64,000 nt of DNA from JALYLC01 sp035696365 (GTDB taxonomy: Bacteria; Actinomycetota; Thermoleophilia; Gaiellales; JALYLC01), in contig DASRQS010000091.1 in assembly GCA_035696365.1 (NCBI GenBank), positions 28,846 through 92,845 on the forward strand, written 5' to 3'. The first letter of the stretch is position 1, and each line of letters opens with the position of its first letter. Positions 49,950 through 58,521 of the stretch are shown here, piece by piece. The translations under genes and the position numbers were made by a program. The notes beneath the pieces were generated by a model. The model did not search any database. It worked only from the letters and a program-made list of their open reading frames with translations, and was not told where the DNA came from.

Positions 49950-50899
49950 GAGTCCCCCGCCCGCGGCGCGGGGCGCAGGCGGAAGCGACGCACCGAGACA
50001 TGGCTCACGCGCAGCCGCGGGTTGAGCGCGTCCTCGATGGCCGTGCCGAGCATCGTCAGGCTGACGATGACGATCGCGACCGCGATGCCGGGCGGCACGA
50101 TCGCCCACCACGCGCCGACCGTCACGGCGTCTCGCGAGAAGGCGTTCTCGATCAGGAGGCCCCAGGAGGTCTTGCTCGGGTCGCCCAGCCCGAGAAACGC
50201 GATCGCGGTCTCGGCAAAGATCGCGTAGGCCACCATCAGCACGGCGGTGGCCACGAGCAGCGGCGCCACCTGGGGCAGCACGTGGCGCATGATCAGGCGG
50301 GTGTTGGAGGCACCGATCACGCGCGTGCGGCGGATGTAGCCGCGCTCGCGGGTGCTCTTGACCTGCGCTCGCACGACCCTGGCCGTGCTCGTCCAGTAGA
50401 TCACGCCGATGATCAGGATGATGTTGCGGAGGCTGCGCCCCCAGACGGCGGCGACGACGATCATGAGCGGCACGTCCGGGATGGCCAGGAAGTAGTCGGT
50501 GATGCGCATCAGGATGGTGTCGGTGCGCCCTCCGAAGTAGCCCGCCAGGATGCCCACCGCACCGCCGATCAGCATCGCGACGAGCGCCGCCGAGAAGCCG
50601 ACGATGAGCGAGACGCGCGCGCCGAACATCATCAGGCTGAGCATGTCGAAGCCGCCGTCGTCGAGACCGAGCCAGTGGGCGCGCGAGGGTGGCGCGAACA
50701 CGTCGCCGACGCGCTCGTGCTCGCCATACGGGGCGATCCACGGGGCGAGCACCGCGATCAGGATCACCACGCCCAGCACGGCCCCGCCGAAGATCGCCTG
50801 GGGCGAGGCGCGCAGGGCCTGCACGACGGCGTTCTCCCGCAGCCGGTCGCGCAGGCGGCGACGCGGTACGACCACCAGTCCTTCGGCCTGGGCGCTCAC
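49946..50899 (-). CDS. peptide ABC transporter permease (OppC/DppC type)
   Basis: The 317-residue permease has an N-terminal helix, a periplasmic segment (APWIAPYGEHERVGDVFAPPSRAHWLGLDDGGFDMLS) and five further helices. The EAA-like cytoplasmic loop is TRVIGASNTRLIMRHVLPQVAPLL. GTG 50899 was chosen at the GTGA overlap with the OppB-type stop. The family pattern SRAHWLGLDD...D.LS is typical of OppC. Confidence 0.91.
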   Translation of the reverse strand: MSAQAEGLVVVPRRRLRDRLRENAVVQALRASPQAIFGGAVLGVVILIAVLAPWIAPYGEHERVGDVFAPPSRAHWLGLDDGGFDMLSLMMFGARVSLIVGFSAALVAMLIGGAVGILAGYFGGRTDTILMRITDYFLAIPDVPLMIVVAAVWGRSLRNIILIIGVIYWTSTARVVRAQVKSTRERGYIRRTRVIGASNTRLIMRHVLPQVAPLLVATAVLMVAYAIFAETAIAFLGLGDPSKTSWGLLIENAFSRDAVTVGAWWAIVPPGIAVAIVIVSLTMLGTAIEDALNPRLRVSHVSVRRFRLRPAPRAGDS

Positions 50900-51867
50900 T
50901 CGACGATCCGCGGGTCGAGGTGCACGTAGAGCAGGTCGGCGATCAGGTTGGCGACCACGATCGAGGCCGTGATGATCAGGAAGGCGCCTTGCAGCATCGG
51001 GTAGTCCTTCTGGAAGACGCTCTGATAGGCGAGCAGCCCGATGCCCGGGTAGTTGAAGACCGCCTCGACCAGGATCGACCCGGCCGTGATGAAGCCGAGC
51101 GAGAGGAAGACGAGGGTGGTGATCGGCAGGAGTGAGTTGCGCAGGGCGTGGCGGCGCACGACCTGCCAGGTCGTGAGGCCCTTGGCGCGAGCGGTCAGCA
51201 CGTAGTCCTCGCCGAAGGTCTCGAGCAGCGCCGAGCGCGTGATCAGGGTGTACTCGCCGTACAGCACGAGGCCGATCGTCAGCGACGGCAGCACCATGTG
51301 ACTGAGCCTGTCGGTGAACTCCGCCCAGAGGCTGGGATCGGTGAACGAGAGGTAGGGATCGCTGATGCCGTTCGTCGGCAGCCCGAGCGGATCCGCCGCG
51401 TACAGGATCAGCATGATCGCAAGCCACTGGGTGGGCAGCGAGAAGAACGCGAGGCCGAACCACACGGATAACTTCTCGACCAGCGTGCCGCGCCGCCAGG
51501 CGGCGATCACGCCGGTGATGAGGCCGAAGACGATCGAGAAGAACGTGCCCAGCAGGAGCATGGGCAGCGTGTTCTTGAGCGGCTGCCAGAGCTGGGGCAG
51601 GACCGGTTGCCGGTTCTGGAACGAGCGCCCGAAGTCGCCGTGGGCGAGATCCTTCAGGTAGATCACGTACTGCTGGAACGTGGACTTGTCGAGCCCGAGC
51701 TCCTGGCGTGTCTGCAGGCGCACCTCATCGGTGCACGAGAGGCAGCGCAGGGCCGTCGCGGCGTCGCCCGGCGCAGCGCGGAAGATCACGAAGTTGAGCG
51801 TGGCAGCGACGAAGATCGTCGCGAGCGCGAACGCGATCCGCCGGACGACGTACTCGGAGCTGCGCAC
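50896..51867 (-). CDS. peptide ABC transporter permease (OppB/DppB type)
   Basis: The 323-residue permease has RRIAFALATIFVAATLNFVIFRAAPGD at the N-terminus and RQELGLDKSTFQQYVIYLKDLAHGDFGRSFQNRQPV before the transmembrane core. The EAA loop ARAKGLTTWQVVRRHALRNSLLPITT and EAVFNYPGIGLLAYQSVFQKDYPMLQG are diagnostic of OppB. A C-A-L-R-C-L-S-C cysteine pair sits in the first periplasmic loop. It begins at GTG 6 bp after the binding-protein stop. Confidence 0.92.
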   Translation of the reverse strand: MRSSEYVVRRIAFALATIFVAATLNFVIFRAAPGDAATALRCLSCTDEVRLQTRQELGLDKSTFQQYVIYLKDLAHGDFGRSFQNRQPVLPQLWQPLKNTLPMLLLGTFFSIVFGLITGVIAAWRRGTLVEKLSVWFGLAFFSLPTQWLAIMLILYAADPLGLPTNGISDPYLSFTDPSLWAEFTDRLSHMVLPSLTIGLVLYGEYTLITRSALLETFGEDYVLTARAKGLTTWQVVRRHALRNSLLPITTLVFLSLGFITAGSILVEAVFNYPGIGLLAYQSVFQKDYPMLQGAFLIITASIVVANLIADLLYVHLDPRIVE

Positions 51868-51873
51868 GCGAGG

Positions 51874-53523
51874 CTAGGCCCGGGTCAGGTCCAGCCACGG
51901 CAGCTTGCCGAGGCCGGTGAGGAAGGGCGGATCGATGCCCGTCCAGCCCTTCTGGAAGCCGTAGATCAGCTGCAGCTGCGCCAGCTGGATGTACGGCTTG
52001 TCGTGGTACAGGATCTTCTGCATCTGCCACACGATCGCCTGGCGCTTCTCGGGGTCGGTGGTGACGCCCTGCTGCTGGTAGAGCTTGTCGTAGGCGGGGT
52101 TGCAGTAGCCGGTGTCGCTCCAGCCGCCGTACTGATCGCAGCCCACCACCGAGAGCATGAAGTCGGGGTCGATGTAGCCGACCCAGTCCCACATCATCAG
52201 GTCGAAGTCGAGGTACTGGTTCTTCGGCTTCGTGATCTCGGTGAAGGCCGTCGTGCCGTCGTAGGCGCGCTGGGTCAGCTTGACGCCGATCTTCGCGAAC
52301 GAGTCGCGCACGATGGCGAACTCGCGGTTGATGCCGGCGACGGTCGTCGGTGTGATCACGCCGTAGGACATGGGGTGCGAGTTGGCGCCCGGAGTGCGGC
52401 GGATGCCGTCCGAGCCGCGTTTGTAGCCGAGCTTGTCGAGCATCCTGTTGGCAAGCGCGAGGTCGTACCTCTCGGGCTTCAGACCGGTGTTCATGTAGGG
52501 CGTCGAGAGCGGCGTCAAGAAGGTCGCCCGCGCGTCCGCGAGCCCGCGGAAGACGACGTCGATGATCTGCTGCCGGTCGAACGCGTGCGAGAGGGCGTCG
52601 CGCAGCTTGGGGTCGAGCAGCTCGCGGTTCTTCTTCTTCTTCGGATTCGAGTTGAAGCCGAAGTCGCGCACCTCAGAGCCCTGCCCCTTGATGACCTGAA
52701 TGTCGCCGGACTTGCCGAGCGCGCCGGCGACGGTCTGCGGCACCGAGTCGACGTAGTCGAGGCCGTTGCTCTTGAGCGCCGCGAGCATGGCGTCGGAGTT
52801 CGCGAACCAGGTGATGCCGACGGCGTCGACGTGCGGCTTGCCGCCGTAGAAGCCCGGGTTGCGCGCGAGGATCGTCGTGCCCTTCTTGTCGTACTTCTGC
52901 ACGAAGAAGGAACCGCCGCCCACGATCGGCATGTGCGCCGAGGGGTCGTAGTCCTTGAGGCCCTTCGCGCCGCTGCCGACGACGGGCTCCCAGACGTGCC
53001 GCGGCAGCACGAAGAACTGCTGCAGCTGGGGCAAGACGTTCGCGACGGCCTTGTCGTAATGGATCACGAGGGTCGTCGGATTGGGCGCCGTCAGCTTGGT
53101 CGCGTGCGAGATGAACGGAGCGAGCGAGGCGGCCGGCCCCTTCGCGAACTTGAGGATCGTGTTGCCCGTCCAGGCCCCATCATCGGCAGTCAGCGGCTTG
53201 CCGTCGGACCACTTGCCGGGCTTGAGCGTGAACGTCCAGGTCAGGCCGTCCTTCGACGTCTTCCAGGACTTCGCCCAGTCGCCGACGAGCTTGAAGTGCG
53301 TGTCGTACTGCACGAGTGTCGGGTAGACGTTCGTGAACGCCACGTACGAGATCGCGCTGAACGCGACGAACGGGTTCATCGAGTCGAACGGATCGGTCGT
53401 CCCCATGCGGAGGATGCCGCCATCCTTGGCCGCATGGCGCGGCGCCGCCGAGGACGCCGGTGCCGCGGTGGCGATCCCCGCTAGACCGAGTGCGATGAGA
53501 CAGAGCAGCCTGCGAGCGGTCAT
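51874..53523 (-). CDS. extracellular solute-binding protein family 5
   Basis: The 549-residue SBP has a signal peptide (~1-26, RRLLCLIALGLAGIATAAPASSA) without a lipobox. The family-5 fold is shown by GGILRMGTTDPFDSMNPF, LTWTFTLKPGKWSDGKPLTADDGAW, LRDALSHAFDRQQIIDVVF and DFDLMMWDWVGYIDPDFML. It captures peptides or other ligands for the following permease. AGGAG lies 5 nt before the ATG. It heads the eight-gene run ending with azlD. With no lipid anchor it may be released or wall-retained. Confidence 0.9.
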   Translation of the reverse strand: MTARRLLCLIALGLAGIATAAPASSAAPRHAAKDGGILRMGTTDPFDSMNPFVAFSAISYVAFTNVYPTLVQYDTHFKLVGDWAKSWKTSKDGLTWTFTLKPGKWSDGKPLTADDGAWTGNTILKFAKGPAASLAPFISHATKLTAPNPTTLVIHYDKAVANVLPQLQQFFVLPRHVWEPVVGSGAKGLKDYDPSAHMPIVGGGSFFVQKYDKKGTTILARNPGFYGGKPHVDAVGITWFANSDAMLAALKSNGLDYVDSVPQTVAGALGKSGDIQVIKGQGSEVRDFGFNSNPKKKKNRELLDPKLRDALSHAFDRQQIIDVVFRGLADARATFLTPLSTPYMNTGLKPERYDLALANRMLDKLGYKRGSDGIRRTPGANSHPMSYGVITPTTVAGINREFAIVRDSFAKIGVKLTQRAYDGTTAFTEITKPKNQYLDFDLMMWDWVGYIDPDFMLSVVGCDQYGGWSDTGYCNPAYDKLYQQQGVTTDPEKRQAIVWQMQKILYHDKPYIQLAQLQLIYGFQKGWTGIDPPFLTGLGKLPWLDLTRA

Positions 53524-53675
53524 GCGATCTCCTGCAGTACGGGGAGGCGGAGGGGCGAGTCGCGCCGGAGCCGGGAGGATACGCGCTGGGCGTACGGCGC
53601 ACCGGCCCGCCGCGACGGGCCCCTCCCGCTGCTTCAGACGCACGCCGGTCCCGGCGGGTTAGACCGGGCGCGCAG
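53524..53675. other. intergenic, upstream of binding-protein gene
   Basis: This GC-rich stretch lies between the binding-protein start and the tRNA fragment at 53676. Apart from the AGGAG ribosome-binding site of the binding-protein gene, I see no clear element. Confidence 0.4.
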
Positions 53676-53720
53676 TGGGCGTACTTGGTGATTGAACCAA
53701 GGACCTCCCGCGTGTGAAGC
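53676..53720 (-). pseudogene. 3' fragment of tRNA-Val(CAC), candidate att repeat
   Basis: These 45 bases repeat the 3' part of the intact tRNA-Val at 57464-57507 (acceptor 3' strand, T arm, variable loop, anticodon arm to the loop) with one inserted base in the T arm. Homology stops after the anticodon loop, so it cannot fold into a tRNA. Same-orientation tRNA 3'-end copies flanking a segment are the usual footprint of tRNA-targeted integration. The segment between (3.8 kb) holds a single large gene. Confidence 0.75.
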
Positions 53721-53993
53721 ATGCGACGCTCAGGACCGCAGGGGCACGCGAGGGTATCGCAGGGCACGCGATTAGCGTAGCCACGCCCATCGGCAACAAA
53801 TCGGGGTGTCCTCGCGTGGACTGCGGTGTCCCTCCGCGTGTTCCCCCGGTGTTCTCCGGCCACCGCTGTGACGCGACTCGAGCCGGCAGCGTGCGCCCGC
53901 GCCTGCTTCACCGAGCCAAGCCACATTGCGCGAGGGAGGTATGCCGCGTGCCAGCAGTCGCGACGGACTGAGCGACCGTCGTAGACTCGGTGC
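53721..53993. other. non-coding stretch between tRNA fragment and cyclase gene
   Basis: No convincing ORF is seen. The last bases carry GTCGTAGACTCGG, the same sequence found before the other cyclase gene; TAGACT (53982-53987) ends 6 nt before the GTG at 53994 and is the likely leaderless promoter -10 box. Confidence 0.45.
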
Positions 53994-56900
53994 GTGATCG
54001 CGTGCCCGAGCTGCGGGAAGGAGAACCCTGACGGGTTCGGATTCTGCGGCTTCTGCGCCGCGTCCTTGCTCCCGCCCTCTGCTTCGGCCCGCGAAGAGCG
54101 GAAGGTCGTCACCTCGCTGTTCTGCGATCTCGTTGGTTTCACTGCGTCGTCCGACGCGGCGGATCCGGAGGACGTCGATCGGATGCTGGCTGTGTACTTC
54201 GGCGTCGTACGCGCGCAGATCGAGGGGCACGGCGGCGTGGTCGAGAAGTTCATCGGCGATGCCGTGGTCGGGGTGTTCGGAGTGCCGGCCGCGCACGAGG
54301 ACGACCCGGAGCGTGCAGTCCGTGCGGGGCTGAGGATCGTCGAGGAGGCGGAGCGGCTCGTGGGTGTCGGTGGCGCTCCGTTGCGGTTGCGGGTGGGGAT
54401 CAACACCGGGGAGGCGCTCGTCCGGCTGGGTGTGGCGCCGACCTCCGGCGAGGGGTTTCTGGCCGGCGATGCGATCAACACGGCTGCGCGGATCCAGTCG
54501 GTCGCGCCCGAGATGGGTGTCGCTGTCGGCCATGCGACCTATGAGGCGACCGGAGTTGTGTTCGACTACGAAGAGCTGGAGCCCGCGACGTTGAAGGGGA
54601 AGTCGGAGCCGGTCAGGGCGTTCCATGCAAAGGCGCCCAGGGCACGCTTCGGCACCGACTTGACGCGGACCCACGACAGCCCGTTCGTCGGCCGCGAGAT
54701 CGACCTGGCGATTCTCAAGGGGGTCTTCGACAAGACCGTCGCGGCGAGCTCCGTTCAGCTCGTGACGGTGATCGGCGAGCCGGGGCTGGGGAAGAGCCGG
54801 CTTGTGGCCGAGCTCGGAGATTATGTGGATGCGCGGCCGGATCTCGTGACCTGGCGCCAGGGCCGTTGTCTGCCGTATGGGGAGGGGATCACCTTCTGGG
54901 CGCTTGGGGAGATCCTGAAGGCGCACACGGGCATCCTGGAGTCCGACCCACCGGATGTCGCGCGGGCGAAGTTGGATCGCGTGTTGCCGGAAGGGTCGGA
55001 GCGCGAGTGGTTCCGCCAGCGCCTGTTGCCGTTGCTCGGGATCGAGGCGACGTCGTCGGCCGAACGGGAGGAGCTGTTCACGGCCTGGCGGAGATTCCTC
55101 GAACAGGTCGCGGACGAGCGTCCGACAGTGCTGGTGTTCGAGGACCTGCACTGGGCGGACGAGGCCATGCTCGCGTTCCTCGAGCACCTCGCCGACCTCG
55201 CCGAAGGCGTGCCGCTGCTCTTGGTTACGACCGCCCGGCCCGAGCTCTACGAGCGCCATCCGGATTACGCAATCAGGCTCCGCAACGCAACGCCGATCAA
55301 TCTGGCGCCGTTGTCGCAAGAGGAGACCGCCCGGCTCGTCTCGGCGCTGCTGGGCGCGACCGTGCTGCCGGTCGAGGTGCAGCAGCCGATCCTCGAGCGC
55401 GCGGACGGCAATCCGCTCTACGCCGAGGAGTTCGTGCGGCTGCTGAAGGATCGCGAGCTGCTCGTCGAGGCCGGCTCGAGCTGGGAGTTGAAGGCGGGTG
55501 CGGAGGTGCCGTTCCCCGACTCGGTGCAGGCGCTGATCGCCGCGCGGCTCGACACACTGGACCCGGAGGCGAAGTCGCTGCTGGCCGACGCCGCCGTCAT
55601 CGGCAAGGTGTTCTGGGCCGGAGGGGTCGCCGAGATGGGCGGGCGTGACCTCGAGACGGTCACCGGGATGTTGCGGGAGTTGTCGCGCAAGGAGTTGGTG
55701 CGGCCGGCGAGGCAGTCGTCGATGGCGGGGGAGGCCGAGTATGCGTTCGGCCACATCCTCGCCCGGGACGTCGCCTACAGCCAGCTCCCGCGCTCTTCCC
55801 GCGCGGCCCGCCATGTCGCGGCGGCCGCCTGGATCGAGTCGAAGGTTCCCGGCCGGGTGGAGGATCTGGCCGATGTGCTCGCTTACCACTACGCGACTGC
55901 CTTCGAGCTCGCCCGCGCCGCGGGAGAGAAGGAGCGGGCGAGCCAACTGCAGGCGCCGGCGCTGCACTTCCTGGGCCTGGCGGCGGAGCGCGCGCTGGGG
56001 CTGGATACTGCGGCCGCGCTCGCGAGCTCCGAGCACGCGCTCGCGCTTGCCCCGGTCGGGCATCCCGAGCGGGCCGTGGCGCTTGCCCGCTTCGGCGGGG
56101 CCGCGTTTCACGTCGGTCGTTTGACGGATGCCGCCGAGGCGCTGGAGGAAGCGATCGCGTCCTTCGGGGAGCGAGGCGACCGGTTGGCTGCTGCCCGCGC
56201 CATGGGCACCCTCGCGGAGGTGCTCTACCGCACGGGAGAGCCGCGCTGGGCAGAACTGCCTGCAGAGGCCGTGGCCCTGCTCGAGCCGCTGCCTCCTGGC
56301 CCCGAGCTCGTCAGTGCGCTCACCGACCTCGCTCGCGCCGAGGCCCTCCAGGGAAAGGCCGAGGCCGGCGTCCGGCATGCCGAGCAGGCGCTCGCGCTCG
56401 CCGGCGAGCTCGGCCTGCCGCGGCCGGCGCGCACCCTCGGCTACCTCGGCTTCGCGCGCTGTGACCTGGGCGATATGGCGGGGCTCAAGGACTTCCGGGA
56501 AGCGATCGCTCTTGCCACCGAGGCCGGACAGGGCCGCGATGCCGGTGTGATCTACGGGAACTTCGGGGAGACGCTGTGGTCCGTCGAGGGCGCCGTGGCA
56601 GCACTCGAAGTGATGCGTTCCGGCATCGCCTTTGCGCACGACCGCGGGCTCGCCGAGACCGTCACCTACATCACCGGCAGCACGCTCGATCCGCTGTTCG
56701 GCAGCGGCGCGTTCGACGAGGCGCTCGATGTAGCCGCGGCGATCGCCGACCGCTCCGAGAACGCCGACGTTACCGCGCAGGTGAACGCAGGCGCAGCCCG
56801 GGCACGAATCCTCTCCCTCCGCGGGCAGGCGTCGCAGGTTCGCGACTCGCTCAACTGGCTCGAATCCACAGCCCGTGGCGCAGGCGCGCCCGAGTACGCC

Positions 56901-57413
56901 GTCATCGGCTTGGCGGCGGCCGCCCTTGCGCGCGCCGCGCTGGAACAGCACGAAGCCGCCGCGACGCTGCTCGCCGAGATTCTCGCAACGCCGGGAGCCG
57001 GCGAGATCCAGTACTACGGGATCTACATGCCCATGATGGTGCGCACCGCACTGGAGCTCGGCGACCGGGCGCTCGCCGAACGCCTTGCGGACGGCTGCGA
57101 GTCCAACAACTATCCCTTCGCCGCCCACGCCGGAGTGGCGGTCGGTGCCGCCCTTGCCGAGGCGCGCGGCGACCACCAAGCCGCCGTCGAGGGCTACGCC
57201 CAGGCGGCGGAACGCTGGGAACAGTTCGGCGTCGTCCCCGAGCACGCGTTCGCCCTCCTCGGCCAGGGCCGCTGCCTGACCGCGCTCGGGCAAGCGACCG
57301 AAGCCACCAATGCGCTGCAGCAAGCCCGGGAGATCTTCGACGCGCTCAAGGCAGCGCCGGCTCTGGCCGAAGCCGACACCCTCATCCAGCAGGCCACCGC
57401 ACTCAGCGCGTAG
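53994..57413 (+). CDS. zinc-ribbon / class III adenylate cyclase / AAA+ ATPase / TPR regulator (second copy)
   Basis: The 1139-residue protein has one zinc ribbon (IACPSCGKENPDGFGFCGFC, ~2-21), then a class III cyclase domain (~35-205: VVTSLFCDLVGFTASSD, VVEKFIGDAVVGVFG, GDAINTAARIQ). The ATPase carries P-loop GEPGLGKSR (~261-269) and Walker B VLVFEDLHWADEAMLAFL, and a long TPR-like C-terminal half follows. Both metal-binding Asp residues of the cyclase are present. It is paralogous to the protein at 26627-30079, sharing CLPYGEGIT and LARDVAY/LTRDVAY-type segments. GTG start follows TAGACT-N6. It lies between a tRNA-Val fragment and the intact tRNA-Val, suggesting acquisition by site-specific integration, though no integrase is present. 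Confidence 0.87.
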   Translation: MIACPSCGKENPDGFGFCGFCAASLLPPSASAREERKVVTSLFCDLVGFTASSDAADPEDVDRMLAVYFGVVRAQIEGHGGVVEKFIGDAVVGVFGVPAAHEDDPERAVRAGLRIVEEAERLVGVGGAPLRLRVGINTGEALVRLGVAPTSGEGFLAGDAINTAARIQSVAPEMGVAVGHATYEATGVVFDYEELEPATLKGKSEPVRAFHAKAPRARFGTDLTRTHDSPFVGREIDLAILKGVFDKTVAASSVQLVTVIGEPGLGKSRLVAELGDYVDARPDLVTWRQGRCLPYGEGITFWALGEILKAHTGILESDPPDVARAKLDRVLPEGSEREWFRQRLLPLLGIEATSSAEREELFTAWRRFLEQVADERPTVLVFEDLHWADEAMLAFLEHLADLAEGVPLLLVTTARPELYERHPDYAIRLRNATPINLAPLSQEETARLVSALLGATVLPVEVQQPILERADGNPLYAEEFVRLLKDRELLVEAGSSWELKAGAEVPFPDSVQALIAARLDTLDPEAKSLLADAAVIGKVFWAGGVAEMGGRDLETVTGMLRELSRKELVRPARQSSMAGEAEYAFGHILARDVAYSQLPRSSRAARHVAAAAWIESKVPGRVEDLADVLAYHYATAFELARAAGEKERASQLQAPALHFLGLAAERALGLDTAAALASSEHALALAPVGHPERAVALARFGGAAFHVGRLTDAAEALEEAIASFGERGDRLAAARAMGTLAEVLYRTGEPRWAELPAEAVALLEPLPPGPELVSALTDLARAEALQGKAEAGVRHAEQALALAGELGLPRPARTLGYLGFARCDLGDMAGLKDFREAIALATEAGQGRDAGVIYGNFGETLWSVEGAVAALEVMRSGIAFAHDRGLAETVTYITGSTLDPLFGSGAFDEALDVAAAIADRSENADVTAQVNAGAARARILSLRGQASQVRDSLNWLESTARGAGAPEYAVIGLAAAALARAALEQHEAAATLLAEILATPGAGEIQYYGIYMPMMVRTALELGDRALAERLADGCESNNYPFAAHAGVAVGAALAEARGDHQAAVEGYAQAAERWEQFGVVPEHAFALLGQGRCLTALGQATEATNALQQAREIFDALKAAPALAEADTLIQQATALSA

Positions 57414-57463
57414 GAACCGGTTCGGTGCCCGCCTCCGGCGATCGCTGCACGGACTCGGGGCGA

Positions 57464-57535
57464 TGGGCGTACTTGGGATTGAACCAAGGACCTCCCGCGT
57501 GTGAAGCGGGCGCTCTCCCGCTGAGCTATACGCCC
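57464..57535 (-). tRNA. tRNA-Val(CAC)
   Basis: The 72-nt minus-strand sequence folds as a complete cloverleaf: acceptor GGGCGTA/TACGCCC, D arm GCTC-AGCGGGA-GAGC, anticodon arm CCCGC-TTCACAC-GCGGG with CAC anticodon, and T arm CTTGG-TTCAATC-CCAAG. CCA is not encoded. It is the intact partner of the fragment at 53676-53720. Confidence 0.95.
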
Positions 57536-57591
57536 GGGACACGGCCCCGGAATGCTAGCGGACGAGCGCTTGTCCGCCGGCGCCGGGGGAA

Positions 57592-57681
57592 CGGAGTGGG
57601 AGGGATTCGAACCCTCGAGACGGGTTGACCCCGCCCACGCGATTTCCAGTCGCGCTCCTTCAGCCGCTCGGACACCACTCC
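57592..57681 (-). tRNA. tRNA-Ser(GGA)
   Basis: The 90-nt class II tRNA has acceptor GGAGTGG/CCACTCC and anticodon arm CGCGA-CTGGAAA-TCGCG (GGA). It has a long variable arm (GGGCGGGGTCAACCCGTC) and T arm GAGGG-TTCGAAT-CCCTC. CCA is not encoded. It lies upstream of and parallel to tRNA-Val. Confidence 0.95.
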
Positions 57682-58185
57682 CGGCGGTTCCCAGTATCGC
57701 ACGGAGGTGCTGAGCGCATACCAGTTCGACGCTTTTCCCGCTCCGAGCGGTATTTTGCGACGGCGATCGCTTGAAACCGGCATGGCAGGTCCCATAGGTT
57801 CCGCCTTGCACCGAGCGTCAGTCGAAGTAGGTTGAAGCTTTGCAGGGGTACAGACGCCTTTCGAGGCAACGGTACGCAGGCAGAGTGGACGAAACGGCAG
57901 GCGTTCGGTCATTTCTTTTTTCGGGGCGGCGAGGGGCCGCAAGCCCGCTCGCACAGCCGTTTGCGACCGCCCGCGCGGTTTTCCCGCTGCGAGCGTTTTT
58001 TTCTCGGCGCGAGCTGCTTGCGCTCCCCGGCTCCGACCCTCTACTGTCCGTTTCGCACCGGACGCTGAGTCGGAAGCGGAGGAAGCTCCGCCGGGGTGTT
58101 GGAAGTCCTTCGGGACCAAGGCACGCAGGCGGGGCGGAGAACGCAACCGAATCGCGTTCGGTGCAACTCGTTTTCCGCCTCTTTC
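57682..58185. other. 504-bp non-coding stretch with many hairpins
   Basis: No ORF here has coding character; the minus-strand ORF 57526-58146 simply reads through both tRNAs. The stretch has T-runs unusual for this genome (TTCTTTTTTCGG, GCGTTTTTTTCTCGG) and several small hairpins: GTCC-TTCG-GGAC, CCGAA-TCGCG-TTCGG, GTCCG-TTTCGCAC-CGGAC and a CCGC/GCGG stem followed by TTTT. A structured RNA is possible, but I do not recognise tmRNA, RNase P, SRP or 6S signatures. Confidence 0.35.
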
Positions 58186-58515
58186 TCAGCGACGCGTCAG
58201 CGTCACGGCGGTGCCGTAGGCGGCGACCTCGCTCATGATGTTGGCGATCTCGTTGCAGTCGAAGCGCATCGCAACGACGGCATTCGCGCCTTTCTCCCGC
58301 GCGGCCGTGCGCAGTCGCTCCAGCGCCTCGTTGCGGCTGTCGAGCAGCAGCGTCGTGTAGCCGCGCGCCTCGCCGCCGAAGACGGTGCGCAGGCCTGCGC
58401 CCATGTTCGAGAACGCGTTGCGCGCGCGCACGATGAGTCCGCAGACCTCGCCGTGCACGGCAGTGATGTCGTATCCGGGTACGTCGTTGGTCGTCACGAT
58501 CAGAATGTCGTCCAT
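58186..58515 (-). CDS. YbjQ/UPF0145 family protein
   Basis: The 109-residue protein shows the family pattern ILIVTTNDVPGYDITAVHGEVCGLIVRARNAFSNMGAGLRTVFGGEARGYTTLLLDSRNEALERLRTAAREKGANAVVAMRFDCNEI. Members form pentamers of unknown function and have been called putative heavy-metal-binding proteins. ATG 58515 follows TATGGT-N6, matching the leaderless pattern, and gives the expected N-terminus. It sits between two tRNA-Ser genes and is probably autonomous. Confidence 0.9.
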   Translation of the reverse strand: MDDILIVTTNDVPGYDITAVHGEVCGLIVRARNAFSNMGAGLRTVFGGEARGYTTLLLDSRNEALERLRTAAREKGANAVVAMRFDCNEIANIMSEVAAYGTAVTLTRR

Positions 58516-58521
58516 GGCCTG

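Noticed and set aside
53676..53720. A second functional tRNA-Val
   Set aside because: Only the 3' part matches, there is an extra base in the T arm, and no 5' acceptor or D arm follows.
53676..57463. A complete integrative element
   Set aside because: The att-like repeat is convincing, but there is no integrase, excisionase or conjugation gene inside, so only a remnant or trans-mobilised segment can be claimed.
57526..58146. 206-residue minus-strand ORF
   Set aside because: It reads through both tRNA-Ser(GGA) and part of tRNA-Val and shows no coding features.
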